DNA of 50,321 nucleotides, taken from an uncultured Clostridiaceae bacterium. Its GTDB lineage: Bacteria > Bacillota > Clostridia > Lachnospirales > Lachnospiraceae. The DNA lies in assembly GCA_902477765.1 (NCBI GenBank), contig CABSIM010000013.1, positions 1-50,321 of the forward strand. Direction: 5' to 3'. Shown in pieces: positions 25,792 to 34,482 of the stretch (position 1 is its first letter; every line of letters begins with the position of its first letter). Made by a program: the position numbers and the translations under genes. The notes under the pieces are model-generated. The model had not been told where the DNA came from, did not search any database, and saw nothing but the letters and a program-made list of their open reading frames with translations.

Positions 25792-26278
25792 TGTTCAAAC
25801 CTCCGTCAATATTCCGTTCGTTATTTTCTTCATCCCCGTTCTTCCTTCTGCAGTCCCTGCAGACTCCGTAAAGCTTCACTTCGTGATCCGTCACTTCAAA
25901 GCCTATGTTTTCAAACACCTGCTGTTCCAGAAGATCCAGCAGATCTGTCTCCAGCGAGAAGACTCTGCCGCATCCGGTACAGATGGCATGATGATGACGG
26001 TGCCCGGAGCCGCTTACTTCCCCGCCCAGCTCATAACGGGCATATCCGTCGTCAAATGTGACTTTGTTCACCAGCTGCAGGTCACAGAGGACCTGAACGG
26101 TTCTGTATATGGTAGCCAGCCCGATCTCCGGGCAGACTTTTTTTGCAAGATCATGGATTTCTTCTGCTGTCAGATGCTCTCCCGGATGGGAAACCATGAT
26201 TTCCAGTACCAGCAGTCTCTGGGTTGTGACCTTCAACCCTTTTTTTCTCAGCAGCTCCTTTACCTTCTCCTCGTTCAT
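25766..26278 (-). CDS. Fur family transcriptional regulator (Fur/PerR/Zur type)
   Basis: A 170-residue Fur-family metalloregulator. The winged helix spans about 1-85 (LKVTTQRLLVLEIMVSHPGEHLTAEEI, GLATIYRTVQVL). The metal region has GHRHHHAICTGCGRVF near 101, and a second CRDC pair near 142, so the structural zinc site is intact. Whether it senses iron, zinc or peroxide cannot be read with certainty. The C-terminal tail (DEENNERNIDGG onward) is polar and overlaps the rnj start. The ribosome site is weak. It lies between DUF1292 and rnj. Confidence 0.88.
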   Translation of the reverse strand: MNEEKVKELLRKKGLKVTTQRLLVLEIMVSHPGEHLTAEEIHDLAKKVCPEIGLATIYRTVQVLCDLQLVNKVTFDDGYARYELGGEVSGSGHRHHHAICTGCGRVFSLETDLLDLLEQQVFENIGFEVTDHEVKLYGVCRDCRRKNGDEENNERNIDGGLNSEEREKTE

Positions 26279-26296
26279 CCGACTTCACCGGGCCCT

Positions 26297-26569
26297 TTAC
26301 TGTCTTTCGATCTCCACATCGTCCAGAAGTTCGGAAAAGATCTTCATGAGTCCGTCCAGTTCTTCCTCGTTTTCCACAAACTCGTAAAGCGCTTCCTCAT
26401 CCTGTTCTCCGGACATGTCTTTCAGAATATAACACTCACCCTCATCTTCCTCATCGGCTGCGTCTGTCACCAGCAGGTAATTCACCCCGCCCAGCCTTGT
26501 TTCTTCCACAACAAAAAACTCGATGGTCTGATCCTCGTCCACCAGAGTAATCTTCTTTCCTTCTTCCAT
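26297..26569 (-). CDS. DUF1292 family protein (YrzB-like)
   Basis: A 90-residue very acidic protein beginning MEEGKKITLVDEDQTIEFFVVEETRLGG, the DUF1292 pattern. No enzymatic motif is visible and its function is unknown. It sits ten bases behind ruvX, exactly as yrzB follows yrrK in Bacillus, and the start has GGAGAAA. Confidence 0.88.
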   Translation of the reverse strand: MEEGKKITLVDEDQTIEFFVVEETRLGGVNYLLVTDAADEEDEGECYILKDMSGEQDEEALYEFVENEEELDGLMKIFSELLDDVEIERQ

Positions 26570-26578
26570 ACGTTTCTC

Positions 26579-27013
26579 CTATTCTTCTGCTGTCACGTGG
26601 ATGCGGTCCAGATAGCCCTGAAGAATCAGGCAGGCCGCCACCTTGTCTATAACCGCTTTCCTGTTTTCCCTGCGTACCCCGTTTTCCATCAGCACCTGTT
26701 CTGCCGCCACGGTGGTGAGACGTTCGTCCCAGAAAATCACGGGCAGTCCGGTTCTGCGCTCCAGCATTTCCCCGAACTGTCTCGTCTTCTCCGCCCGCTC
26801 GCCTTCTGTATTGTTCATGTTTTTCGGAAGCCCCAGCACAATGGTCTCCACTCCCAGTTCGCGGATCAGTTCCTCGATACGGGCGCAGGTTTTCCTCAGC
26901 TTGTTTTCTTCCTTCCGCTCAATGGTTTCCACACCCTGTGCCGTGAGTCCCATGGCATCGCTCACTGCCACACCCACTGTTTTTGAGCCAAAATCCAGTC
27001 CAAGTATCCTCAT
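26579..27013 (-). CDS. ruvX: Holliday junction resolvase-like protein RuvX (YqgF)
   Basis: A 144-residue RNase H-fold protein. It shows GLDFGSKTVGVAVSD with the catalytic Asp, the LGLPKNMNNTEG loop, WDERLTTVAAEQVL and IDKVAACLILQGYLD. The family acts on Holliday junctions or pre-16S rRNA. The family start MRILGLD at 27013 is preferred; an in-frame GTG at 27037 would add eight residues but has no ribosome binding site. It follows ireB after a gap that contains a small hairpin. Confidence 0.92.
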   Translation of the reverse strand: MRILGLDFGSKTVGVAVSDAMGLTAQGVETIERKEENKLRKTCARIEELIRELGVETIVLGLPKNMNNTEGERAEKTRQFGEMLERRTGLPVIFWDERLTTVAAEQVLMENGVRRENRKAVIDKVAACLILQGYLDRIHVTAEE

Positions 27014-27059
27014 GGGGGTCTTCTGTTCTCCATTCACCAGTTTTTACCCATAACAAAAT

Positions 27060-27080
27060 CAGTTGGTTTTTCCCCAACTG
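27060..27080 (-). terminator. Attenuator-like hairpin between ireB and ruvX
   Basis: CAGTTGG (27060-27066) pairs with CCAACTG (27074-27080). On the minus strand the stem is followed by ATTTTGTT. It is a weak intrinsic terminator or attenuator inside the operon. Confidence 0.4.
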
Positions 27081-27119
27081 TCTCTGCCCTGTTCCTTCTG
27101 CAGTTCATCGTTTCCGGAC

Positions 27120-27383
27120 CTATTTCAGTCTGGTTTCAATGTAATTTTCCATCAGCTCTTCCAGAATCTCATCCCGCTCCACTTTCATGATCAGGCTTCT
27201 GGCGCTCTTATGGCTTGTGATATACGTCGGATCGCCGGACATGATATATCCGACGATCTGATTGATCGGATTGTACCCTTTTTCGGTCAGTGCCTCATAA
27301 ACAGCCCGGAGGACCTGGCTTACTTCCATCTTTTTTTCATCCTGTACTGCCTTGAAATACTGTGTATTACTGATATCACCCAT
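27120..27383 (-). CDS. IreB family regulatory phosphoprotein (DUF965)
   Basis: An 87-residue protein with the IreB signature GYNPINQIVGYIMSGDPTYI and a C-terminal ERDEILEELMENYI. In enterococci IreB is a substrate of the PASTA kinase IreK and affects cephalosporin resistance. The family length of about 88 residues fixes the start at the ATG at 27383. The upstream in-frame ATG at 27461 would add 26 residues reaching into the mtaB 3' end and is rejected. GGGGA precedes the start. It lies between mtaB and ruvX. Confidence 0.88.
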   Translation of the reverse strand: MGDISNTQYFKAVQDEKKMEVSQVLRAVYEALTEKGYNPINQIVGYIMSGDPTYITSHKSARSLIMKVERDEILEELMENYIETRLK

Positions 27384-27420
27384 AAATGTCCCCACGTCCT
27401 TTAGTTGCTTATAGATTATT

Positions 27421-28758
27421 CTACCCCAATTTCGGGTTTTCTGCAAGATAAATGATTTCATCCGTCAGAAATTCTTTCAGGATTCCGGAAACTGTCATAT
27501 TTTTCAGTGCGGCGGCTTCTCTGCCTTCCAGCGGCACAGCTGCTTTTACATATTCTTTCGTGTGCCCCATCATATACCGGCAGTCTCCCACCTGCACTTC
27601 TTCCTCCAGAAGGACTTCTGTCTCTTTTCCCAGGAAAACGCGTCTGTATTCCCCTGACATTTCTTTTTCCAGATCCAGCAGCACGGCACTGCGCTCTGTC
27701 TTTACCGGTTCCGGAATCTGATCCGGCATGCGGTCCGCTCTGGTGCCTGCACGCCTGGAGTATTTGAACACGTGCATCTCATAGAATTTCACCTGTTTCA
27801 GAAACTTTCTGGTGGTTTCAAACTCGGCATCGGTTTCTCCCGGAAATCCCACAATCACATCCGTGGTAATGGCCGGATTCTCAAAATATTTTCTGAGGAT
27901 TCTGCATCGTTCCAGATACTCTTCGCAGGTGTAATGGCGGTTCATTCTTTTCAGAGTTTCATCGCAGCCGCTCTGAAGGGAAAGATGGAAATGGGGACAT
28001 ATTTTCGGAAGTTCCGACAGTGCCTGTGCAAACTCCTCCGTGATTACCCGCGGCTCCAGAGATCCGAAACGGATCCGCTCAATACCGTCAATGGCATGGA
28101 GCCTCCGGATCAGAGACAGGAAATCTTCCTTTCTGTCCTCAAAATCCACTCCGTACGATGTCAGATGAATTCCCGTAAGCACTACTTCCCTGTATCCGGC
28201 TTCTGCCAGTCCCCTCACTTCCTCTTCCACATCTTCCGGCAGACGGCTTCTGACGCGGCCTCTTGTGTACGGGATGATGCAGTAGCTGCAGAACTGATTG
28301 CAGCCGTCCTGTACCTTGATGAATGCTCTGGTATGGTCCGCAATCCGGCTGATGTGAAGCGGTTCGTACTCGTGTGCTGCGGAAATGTCGATTACCGTAT
28401 CCTGTACATTGCGCCCGCTCAGATATTCTTCCAGAAGCGGCACCAGGTCCGCTTTTCTGTTGTTTCCGATCACCAGATCTATGGCTTCGTCTTCCATTAT
28501 TTTTTCTCCGGCAGACTGTACGTAACAGCCGGCAGCCACCACCACCGAATCCGGATTGGTCTTTTTGGCACGGTGCAGCATCTGACGGGATTTTTTATCT
28601 GCCACATTGGTAACGGAACAGGTATTGACAATATAGACATCTGCCTTTTCCCCGAAATCCACGATCTCGTATCCTGCCTCTTCCAGAAGCTGCTGCATGG
28701 CTTCGGTTTCATAGGAATTTACCTTGCATCCCAGGTTGTGAAGTGCTGCTTTCCTCAT
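27421..28758 (-). CDS. mtaB: tRNA (t6A37)-C2 methylthiotransferase MtaB
   Basis: A 445-residue radical SAM methylthiotransferase that converts t6A37 to ms2t6A37 in tRNAs reading ANN codons. The N-terminal cluster cysteines are in NLGCKVNS, NTCSVT and AAGCYVQ; the radical SAM cluster is CNQFCSYC near 155; a C-terminal TRAM-like domain follows. The PYTRGRVRSR and TDVIVGFPGET segments are typical. The ATG at 28758 follows GGAG by seven bases; a TTG at 28776 upstream spans that site and is rejected. It heads the long minus-strand cluster with ireB and ruvX. Confidence 0.94.
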   Translation of the reverse strand: MRKAALHNLGCKVNSYETEAMQQLLEEAGYEIVDFGEKADVYIVNTCSVTNVADKKSRQMLHRAKKTNPDSVVVAAGCYVQSAGEKIMEDEAIDLVIGNNRKADLVPLLEEYLSGRNVQDTVIDISAAHEYEPLHISRIADHTRAFIKVQDGCNQFCSYCIIPYTRGRVRSRLPEDVEEEVRGLAEAGYREVVLTGIHLTSYGVDFEDRKEDFLSLIRRLHAIDGIERIRFGSLEPRVITEEFAQALSELPKICPHFHLSLQSGCDETLKRMNRHYTCEEYLERCRILRKYFENPAITTDVIVGFPGETDAEFETTRKFLKQVKFYEMHVFKYSRRAGTRADRMPDQIPEPVKTERSAVLLDLEKEMSGEYRRVFLGKETEVLLEEEVQVGDCRYMMGHTKEYVKAAVPLEGREAAALKNMTVSGILKEFLTDEIIYLAENPKLG

Positions 28759-28816
28759 TTTTTCTCTCCTGTCCAAAAATTAAAATAAAATGCCGGATTT
28801 TCATGCAATCTAACTA

Positions 28817-28845
28817 TTGACTTTTCCACTGTGTCCCGGTAGTAT
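28817..28845 (+). promoter_or_regulatory. Promoter of the HPr-like gene
   Basis: TTGACT (28817-28822), 17 bases, TAGTAT (28840-28845), about 40 bases before the start codon. It lies in the divergent gap with mtaB. Confidence 0.65.
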
Positions 28846-28886
28846 GAAGACAGATTTGCCATTAATATGATTGGGAGGAACATCAC

Positions 28887-29117
28887 ATGAAAACCGTTAA
28901 AATTTCTTTGAATTCTATTGATAAAGTAAAGGCATTTGTAAATGATCTCGCAAAGTTTGACGCTGATTTCGATCTGGTATCCGGAAGATATGTCATCGAT
29001 GCCAAATCCATCATGGGAATTTTCAGTCTCGATCTTTCCAAGCCCATCGATCTGAATATTCATGCGGAAGACAATGTTGAAACGATTCTCGAGGTGCTTG
29101 CTCCCTATATTATCTGA
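28887..29117 (+). CDS. HPr-like protein lacking the PTS histidine (Crh-like)
   Basis: A 76-residue protein with HPr topology. The region AKSIMGIFSLDLSKPI at 39-54 matches the HPr regulatory-serine segment (KSIMGVMSL), with the serine at 41. The N-terminal part (MKTVKISLNSIDKVKAFVNDL) has no GxHARPA motif and no histidine at all before residue 58. Hence it cannot carry phosphate in the usual PTS relay, but could be phosphorylated on Ser by HPr kinase, like Crh of Bacillus. Its role is inferred. It is monocistronic, with its own promoter, TTGGGAGGAA before the ATG and a strong terminator. Confidence 0.8.
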   Translation: MKTVKISLNSIDKVKAFVNDLAKFDADFDLVSGRYVIDAKSIMGIFSLDLSKPIDLNIHAEDNVETILEVLAPYII

Positions 29118-29142
29118 TGCTTCATAACCCTTCAGCCTGATT

Positions 29143-29171
29143 CAGCCGGGAAAAATCCCGGCTGTTTTTTT
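29143..29171 (+). terminator. Rho-independent terminator of the HPr-like gene
   Basis: CAGCCGGGA (29143-29151), loop AAAA, TCCCGGCTG (29156-29164), then seven T. Confidence 0.92.
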
Positions 29172-29251
29172 ATGGCGCGGTGCGGTGCATCCTGGCAGCC
29201 CGGCAGAACATTTCCGCCGCCGGAACACACCGCCTCCGGTTTCCTGCCCTG

Positions 29252-30433
29252 TCAGCTGCAGACAATCACTTCTCTGGTTTCCAGGGCTGTCTTCATCATT
29301 TCGTCTATCTTCTCTTCCAGTTTTGTTTCGGATATCCTGATTCTTCCCAGATTGGGCTTCGTCACAGGGTGCTTCGCCACAAAGATGGTGCAGCAGTCTT
29401 CATAAGGCAGAACGGAGGTCTCGTAGGTATCAATCTTCAGGGAAATATCCACGATATCCTGTTTGTCGAAGGCAATCAGCGGACGCATCACCGGCATGGT
29501 GCAGACCTCATTGGTCACTGCCAGGGACTGCATGGTCTGAGATGCCACCTGGCCGATGCTTTCTCCGGTCACCAGTGCCAGACATCCGGACTCCTCAGCG
29601 ATCTTTTCCGCGATCCGCATCATGTATCTGCGCATGATGATGGTCAGCTCATCATGGGGACACTGTTCATAAATATACAGCTGAATATCTGTGAAATTCA
29701 CCACGTTCAGGCGGATGGGGCCGGTATATTTTGCCACCAGTTTTGCCAGATCCACAACTTTCTGCTTGGCTCTTTCACTGGTATAGGGCGGCGCATGAAA
29801 ATACGTGGCTTCCAGAGTGACTCCGCGTTTTGCCACCATCCAGCCGGCCACCGGACTGTCAATGCCTCCAGACAGAAGCAGCATGGCTTTCCCGGCTGTA
29901 CCGATGGGCATTCCGCCCGGTCCCGGAATGGTTTCAGAGAAAATGTTGATCTTATGGCGCACCTCCACCCGAAGGAGCACGTCCGGATGATGGACATCCA
30001 CTTTCGTCTCCGGATATGCCTGAAGAATCACCTCGCCCAGATCCCTGTTGATCTGTTCGGACATGACCGGATACTGTTTGTTTCCTCTCTTTGCCACAAC
30101 CTTGAAGGTAAAATGCTTGTCTTCATAAGCTTCCCCGATGTATTTCACCACCTGGGCCTTGAGATCCTCATACCCGTTGTCCTCCACCTGAACCATGGGG
30201 CAGATTCCCACAATGCCGAAGATCTTTTTCAGGGTATCCACCACCTCATCAAAATCGAACTCGGCTCTGGCCTCGGCATAGATTCTTCCGGATTCCTTGC
30301 TGACCCAGAAGTCCCCGTCCAGACGTTTCAGCCGGTGATGGATCTGCTTCACCAGCGCATCTTCAAACAGATATCTGTTTTTTCCCTTGACGCCGATTTC
30401 GGCGTATTTAATCAGAAATGACTTATACTTCAT
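29252..30433 (-). CDS. thiI: tRNA 4-thiouridine synthase ThiI
   Basis: A 393-residue ThiI that uses cysteine-desulfurase sulfur to make s4U8 in tRNA. It has an N-terminal ferredoxin-like/THUMP region and an adenylating PP-loop with LSGGIDSPVAGWMVAKRG near 180. The C-terminal rhodanese domain of E. coli ThiI is absent, as is usual in Firmicutes. The CC pair in YEDCCTIFV near 348 is the likely sulfur-handling position. The cysteine desulfurase gene is directly upstream (43-base gap), the same ThiI-desulfurase pairing seen in Bacillus. The start has GGAGCGGG. Confidence 0.95.
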   Translation of the reverse strand: MKYKSFLIKYAEIGVKGKNRYLFEDALVKQIHHRLKRLDGDFWVSKESGRIYAEARAEFDFDEVVDTLKKIFGIVGICPMVQVEDNGYEDLKAQVVKYIGEAYEDKHFTFKVVAKRGNKQYPVMSEQINRDLGEVILQAYPETKVDVHHPDVLLRVEVRHKINIFSETIPGPGGMPIGTAGKAMLLLSGGIDSPVAGWMVAKRGVTLEATYFHAPPYTSERAKQKVVDLAKLVAKYTGPIRLNVVNFTDIQLYIYEQCPHDELTIIMRRYMMRIAEKIAEESGCLALVTGESIGQVASQTMQSLAVTNEVCTMPVMRPLIAFDKQDIVDISLKIDTYETSVLPYEDCCTIFVAKHPVTKPNLGRIRISETKLEEKIDEMMKTALETREVIVCS

Positions 30434-30476
30434 ATTTTCCCGCTCCTATCCGCCGGGGGACCTTTCCCCGCATGCG

Positions 30477-31646
30477 TTATGCTCTCCTGTATTTTCTCAG
30501 CACCGGAAGCAGCTCATTCAGCTGTTCCAGGCAGTAATCCACTTCGTCCTCGGTATTGAAAAGTCCGAAGGAAAATCGGAGGGAAGAATCCAGCAGTTCC
30601 GGCTTTACTCCGATCCCCTTTAACGTTCCGGATATTCCAGGATGCGTGGAAGAACAGGCAGAACCGGAGGAAACATAGATCCCCCTGTCCTCCAGCGCAT
30701 GCAGAAGTACTTCCGCACGCACTCCTGAAAACAGTGCACTGACAATCTGAGGGGCGCTGTCCCTTCCCGTAAGGCCCAGGACCGTCACTCCCTCCATTTT
30801 TTCAAGTCCCTCTGTCAGTCTTTCTTTCAGAGCATACAGCCGGTCCATCCTGGCCTCATGATCCCGGTATATTTCCTTTACCGCCATTCCCAGTCCGGCA
30901 CACCCCGGTACATTTTCCGTTCCGGAGCGCATTCCTTTCTGCTGGCCGCCTCCGTAAATAATGGGCCGGATCTTCACCCGCTCGTCCACATATAAAAAGC
31001 CGACGCCCTTGGGACCGTGGATCTTGTGACCGCTGGCGGAAAGCATGTCAATGCCCTGCTTTTTGGGCCGGATCACATATTTTCCATATGCCTGGATGGC
31101 ATCCACATGAAAATACACCTCAGGCTTCTTTTTCTTTATGATCTTTGCGATCTCTTCCACCGGTTCCACGGCTCCGATTTCATTGTTCACATACATGACA
31201 GACACCAGAATCGTATCATCGCAGATGGCCTCCTCCAGCGCATCCAGAGACACAATGCCGTTATGATCCACCGGCAGGTAGCTAACACGGAACCCCATTT
31301 CCTCCAGAAACATCATGGGATTGTACACGGAGGCATGCTCGATTCCTGTGGTAATCAGATGATTTCCCGATCTTCTGTTGGCCAGAGCCGTTCCGATCAG
31401 GGCCATGTTGTTGGACTCTGTTCCGCCGGATGTGAAAAGGATCTCCTTTTCCTTTACCCGCAGCGACCTGGCGATCTCTTCCCTGGCGGCTTTCACATAC
31501 TGTTCCGCTTCCACGCCCATCAGGTGCCGGGCCGCCGTGTTTCCGTAATCTTCCGTCAGGGTCTTTACCATCACATCCCGGACGCTGTCAAAAGCCCTGG
31601 TGGTAGCGGAATTGTCAAAATAAACTTCTCTTTTTTCTTTTTCCAT
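30477..31646 (-). CDS. Cysteine desulfurase (NifS/IscS family), likely the ThiI sulfur donor
   Basis: A 389-residue PLP enzyme that releases sulfur from cysteine. It begins REVYFDNSATTRAFDSV, has FTSGGTESNNMA near 74, the PLP lysine in SGHKIHGPKGVGFL near 205, and the active Cys in SSGSACSSTHPG near 330. An upstream ATG at 31766 would add 40 residues antisense to family patterns and run into rsmE; the ATG at 31646 has GTAGGA and matches the family start. It lies 20 bases behind rsmE and just before thiI. Confidence 0.92.
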   Translation of the reverse strand: MEKEKREVYFDNSATTRAFDSVRDVMVKTLTEDYGNTAARHLMGVEAEQYVKAAREEIARSLRVKEKEILFTSGGTESNNMALIGTALANRRSGNHLITTGIEHASVYNPMMFLEEMGFRVSYLPVDHNGIVSLDALEEAICDDTILVSVMYVNNEIGAVEPVEEIAKIIKKKKPEVYFHVDAIQAYGKYVIRPKKQGIDMLSASGHKIHGPKGVGFLYVDERVKIRPIIYGGGQQKGMRSGTENVPGCAGLGMAVKEIYRDHEARMDRLYALKERLTEGLEKMEGVTVLGLTGRDSAPQIVSALFSGVRAEVLLHALEDRGIYVSSGSACSSTHPGISGTLKGIGVKPELLDSSLRFSFGLFNTEDEVDYCLEQLNELLPVLRKYRRA

Positions 31647-31666
31647 TTTTCCTACTCCATAAACGC

Positions 31667-32422
31667 CTATGGTTCCAGAAGGAATCCAAAGGCGGACAAA
31701 ACAAAAAGGCCTGCTGTCTCGGTTCTGAGGATCCGCCTTCCCAGGCTCACAGGCTGAACCCCCCATTCCAGCGCCAGGGAAATTTCCGACCGGTCAAATC
31801 CGCCTTCCGGTCCGATAAATACTGCTGCACTCTGGCCGGGCCTGAGATTTTTCAGGAGACTTCTGGTCTTTTCCATTCCGCCGGCTCCATCCAGGCTCCC
31901 TTCCTCCTCATAGGGAATGATCTTCAGATCAAACTCCTCCGCAGCTTTCAGGGCTTCTTTCAGACTCATGACCGGATTTACCTCAGGAATCCTCATGCGG
32001 CCTGACTGTTTCGCCGCACTTTCCGAAATGCCGTTCCAGCGTTTTACTCTGGCTTCCTCCTTTTTCCGGTCCAGCCGCACCACCGTTCTGGCGGTATCCA
32101 CCGGCACCACCGAGGAGACTCCCAGTTCCACCGCCTTCTGGATAATCAGCTCCATTTTGTCGCTTTTGGGAAGGCCCTGAAACAGGGTGACCTTCACCGG
32201 AAGTTCCGTATCCTCCACCGGTTCTTCAAGCACCCGGCAGAGAATCCGGTCGGGATGCAGTTCCCCGATCTTACAGAGCCTCGCCTTCCCTTTTCCGTCG
32301 CTGACTGTCAGACGCTCCCCCGGCTTCATCCGGAGCACATTCTTTATATGATTGACATCGGGGCCTTCGATGACCGCTTCCGTCTCTCCGATCTGTTCCG
32401 TTTCCGTAAAAAAATGATACAC
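31667..32422 (-). CDS. rsmE: 16S rRNA (uracil1498-N3)-methyltransferase RsmE
   Basis: A 251-residue SPOUT methyltransferase. The C-terminal knot shows FIGPEGGFDRSEI and LGRRILRTETA, which define RsmE, and an N-terminal PUA-like region. It methylates U1498 of 16S rRNA. The start is a GTG at 32422 giving YHFF as residues 2-5; it shares one base with the prmA stop (TAGTG), with GAGGAA upstream. An in-frame ATG at 32452 would start inside prmA and is less likely. The prmA-rsmE order is conserved in Firmicutes. Confidence 0.92.
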   Translation of the reverse strand: MYHFFTETEQIGETEAVIEGPDVNHIKNVLRMKPGERLTVSDGKGKARLCKIGELHPDRILCRVLEEPVEDTELPVKVTLFQGLPKSDKMELIIQKAVELGVSSVVPVDTARTVVRLDRKKEEARVKRWNGISESAAKQSGRMRIPEVNPVMSLKEALKAAEEFDLKIIPYEEEGSLDGAGGMEKTRSLLKNLRPGQSAAVFIGPEGGFDRSEISLALEWGVQPVSLGRRILRTETAGLFVLSAFGFLLEP

Positions 32423-33378
32423 TATTTTTTCCTCGCTGTGACGGACACCCATTCGCCCTGTCTGGTCACTTCCACGATCTCAAAGGCGTCATTGGCTGCA
32501 AAGGCATCCAGAACCGCCTGCTCTTTCATGTTGATGATTCCGGAAGTGATGAAAAGCCCGCCTTTTTTTATATGCACGGCAATCTCCTTCTGGAGCAGAA
32601 TGATGACATCTGCCAGAATGTTGGCCACTGCCGTATCATAAACTTCAAATCCTGCCTGTTCCTGAACGTCCCTGTCATCGATGATGTTTCCCTGAAGGAC
32701 GGAAAATTTTTCTTCCGCAATTCCGTTGGACTCCAGATTCTCGTGAACGGCTGTAATGGCGTTTTCATCCAGATCCGTGCCGAACACATAGCCCGCCCCC
32801 AGTTTCAGAGCCGTAATGCCCAGAATTCCGCTCCCGGTTCCCACGTCCAGAACCCTGTCTCCCGGCCGGATGTATTTTTCCAGCTGCCGGATGCATAACT
32901 GTGTGGTCTCATGTTTTCCTGTGCCGAATGCCGTTCCGGGATCAATCTGGATCAGCAGCTTGTCCTTATGTTCCTCAGGAATCTCCTCCCAGGTGGGCTT
33001 GATCAGAATATGATCCACCGTAAACGGCTTGAAATACTGTTTCCAGTTGTTGATCCAGTCCTTGTCTTCCGTCTCTGAGGCGGTAATGGTTCCCTTTCCG
33101 ATTTCCACAAAGGGCTTCAGTTCCTCCAGTCCTTCCCGTACTTTTTCCAGGACAGCGGCAGCATCCTCGTCCTCGTCCAGATAAAAGCTGACTCTTGCGC
33201 TGCCATCGTCCGGAGGCAGCTCCGGAAGAATGTCGATGAACATCCCCTTGGTCTCCTTTTCCGTCAGCGGCACATTGTCTTCAATCTCCATTCCCTGGAT
33301 GCCGATATCCTCAAACAGGCTTCCCAGAAAATCCACGGCTTCCGTCGTGGTCTCCAGTGTGAATTTTTTCCATTTCAT
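32422..33378 (-). CDS. prmA: Ribosomal protein L11 methyltransferase PrmA
   Basis: A 318-residue class I methyltransferase that trimethylates L11. The N-terminal recognition domain begins KWKKFTLETTTEAVDFL. The SAM site is VLDVGTGSGILGITALKLG near 177-195, with DPGTAFGTGKHETT before it and NILADVI near 250, all PrmA hallmarks. In many Firmicutes prmA directly follows dnaJ; here about 7.5 kb of accessory genes separate them. The start has GGAGATGATAGG. The stop overlaps the rsmE start. Confidence 0.94.
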   Translation of the reverse strand: MKWKKFTLETTTEAVDFLGSLFEDIGIQGMEIEDNVPLTEKETKGMFIDILPELPPDDGSARVSFYLDEDEDAAAVLEKVREGLEELKPFVEIGKGTITASETEDKDWINNWKQYFKPFTVDHILIKPTWEEIPEEHKDKLLIQIDPGTAFGTGKHETTQLCIRQLEKYIRPGDRVLDVGTGSGILGITALKLGAGYVFGTDLDENAITAVHENLESNGIAEEKFSVLQGNIIDDRDVQEQAGFEVYDTAVANILADVIILLQKEIAVHIKKGGLFITSGIINMKEQAVLDAFAANDAFEIVEVTRQGEWVSVTARKK

Positions 33379-33400
33379 CCTATCATCTCCGTTCCATTCT

Positions 33401-34147
33401 CTATCCCATCAGGATCTTGATAAACAACAGCACCAGCACTGTCATGACCACCGGACGGACGATCTTCTGTCCGTTGCTGACCACCAGTCCGGAACCAATG
33501 TAGCTTCCGGCCATACAGAACAGGGCCGCTGTGATTCCCAGCACATAGTCCACCTTTCCGTTGACGAAAAAGGTGCTGAAGGCAGAAACATCGGCCGCCA
33601 GATTGACAAATTTTGAGATACCGGCTGCCTCTTTCAGTTCCAGCCCCACCAGGCCTGTAAACATCAGGATCAGGAACGTGCCTGTTCCCGGTCCGTAAAA
33701 CCCGTTGTACATACCGATCAGAAAAGATGCCCCGGCTCCGTATGCCAGCATTCTTCCCCGGGTCAGATCCTTCTTATGAGCGGTCTTCTCCATGTCCTTG
33801 TTTCTCATGACATAATAGGCCACAATGGGGAGAACCACAATCATCATGGACTGGATCACCGACTCTTTCACATGGAGTGCCAGTCCGGATCCCAGCAGCG
33901 CTCCGGCAATGGCTGCGGCTCCGCATGGAAGCGCCAGCCTCCAGGGAATCAGCTTCCATTTTGCGAACCGTACCGTGGCCACAATGGCTCCGGGAAACGA
34001 ACTCAGTTTTGAAGTTCCCAGTGTCACATGTACGGGAACTCCGGCCAGCATGTAGGCCGGAAACGAAATCAGGCCGCCTCCGCCTGCAATGGAATCCACA
34101 AACCCTGCCAGGAAAACCAGCGGACATACGATCAAAAACCTTTCCAT
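33401..34147 (-). CDS. TSUP (TauE/SafE) family membrane permease
   Basis: A 248-residue polytopic protein with about eight hydrophobic segments. It has the family pattern AGFVDSIAGGGGLISFPAYML near the N-terminus and the internal repeat with GMYNGFYGPGTGTFLILMF. TSUP proteins export or import sulfite, sulfoacetate and other organic anions; substrate is not predictable. It sits at the prmA side of the accessory block. It has its own promoter and AAGGGGAAG before the ATG, so membership in the block's pathway is uncertain. Confidence 0.88.
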   Translation of the reverse strand: MERFLIVCPLVFLAGFVDSIAGGGGLISFPAYMLAGVPVHVTLGTSKLSSFPGAIVATVRFAKWKLIPWRLALPCGAAAIAGALLGSGLALHVKESVIQSMMIVVLPIVAYYVMRNKDMEKTAHKKDLTRGRMLAYGAGASFLIGMYNGFYGPGTGTFLILMFTGLVGLELKEAAGISKFVNLAADVSAFSTFFVNGKVDYVLGITAALFCMAGSYIGSGLVVSNGQKIVRPVVMTVLVLLFIKILMG

Positions 34148-34219
34148 ATTCTTCCCCTTCTCTTATCTGCGGTATTTCCGCGGACTGTTCCTTCCTGTCC
34201 GCAGAAAAAATCACATGAT

Positions 34220-34248
34220 ATCATAACACAGATTTTCTCCGATGACAA
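34220..34248 (-). promoter_or_regulatory. Promoter of the TSUP permease gene
   Basis: Minus-strand TTGTCA (34243-34248), 17 bases, TATGAT (34220-34225). The 34148-34482 gap otherwise contains only the downstream terminator of the dehydrogenase gene and a GCGGAC/GTCCGC leader hairpin near 34190. Confidence 0.65.
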
Positions 34249-34384
34249 CAGGAGACAGGAAAGAATCCTGCAGAGCAGACACCGCCTCCTGAGGCCGGCC
34301 GCGGCGGCAGCACGGTTCTTTCTGCCGCATCATCATTTACACAGGGCTTTTTATCAAACAGAGAACGAAATTTCCTGCATGATA

Positions 34385-34427
34385 AAAATGCCCCGGGTCC
34401 CTTCATTCAGGGAGCCGGGGCATTTTC
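34385..34427 (-). terminator. Terminator of the hydroxyacid dehydrogenase operon
   Basis: Near-perfect stem AAAATGCCCCGG.../...CCGGGGCATTTT with an eight-base loop and a short T run on the minus strand (TTTTTATC), 56 bases after the dehydrogenase stop. Confidence 0.9.
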
Positions 34428-34482
34428 CATGTTTTTCCGGTATTTTTCTTTCAGATCCATTCATCCGGAGATATTCCGGTCA

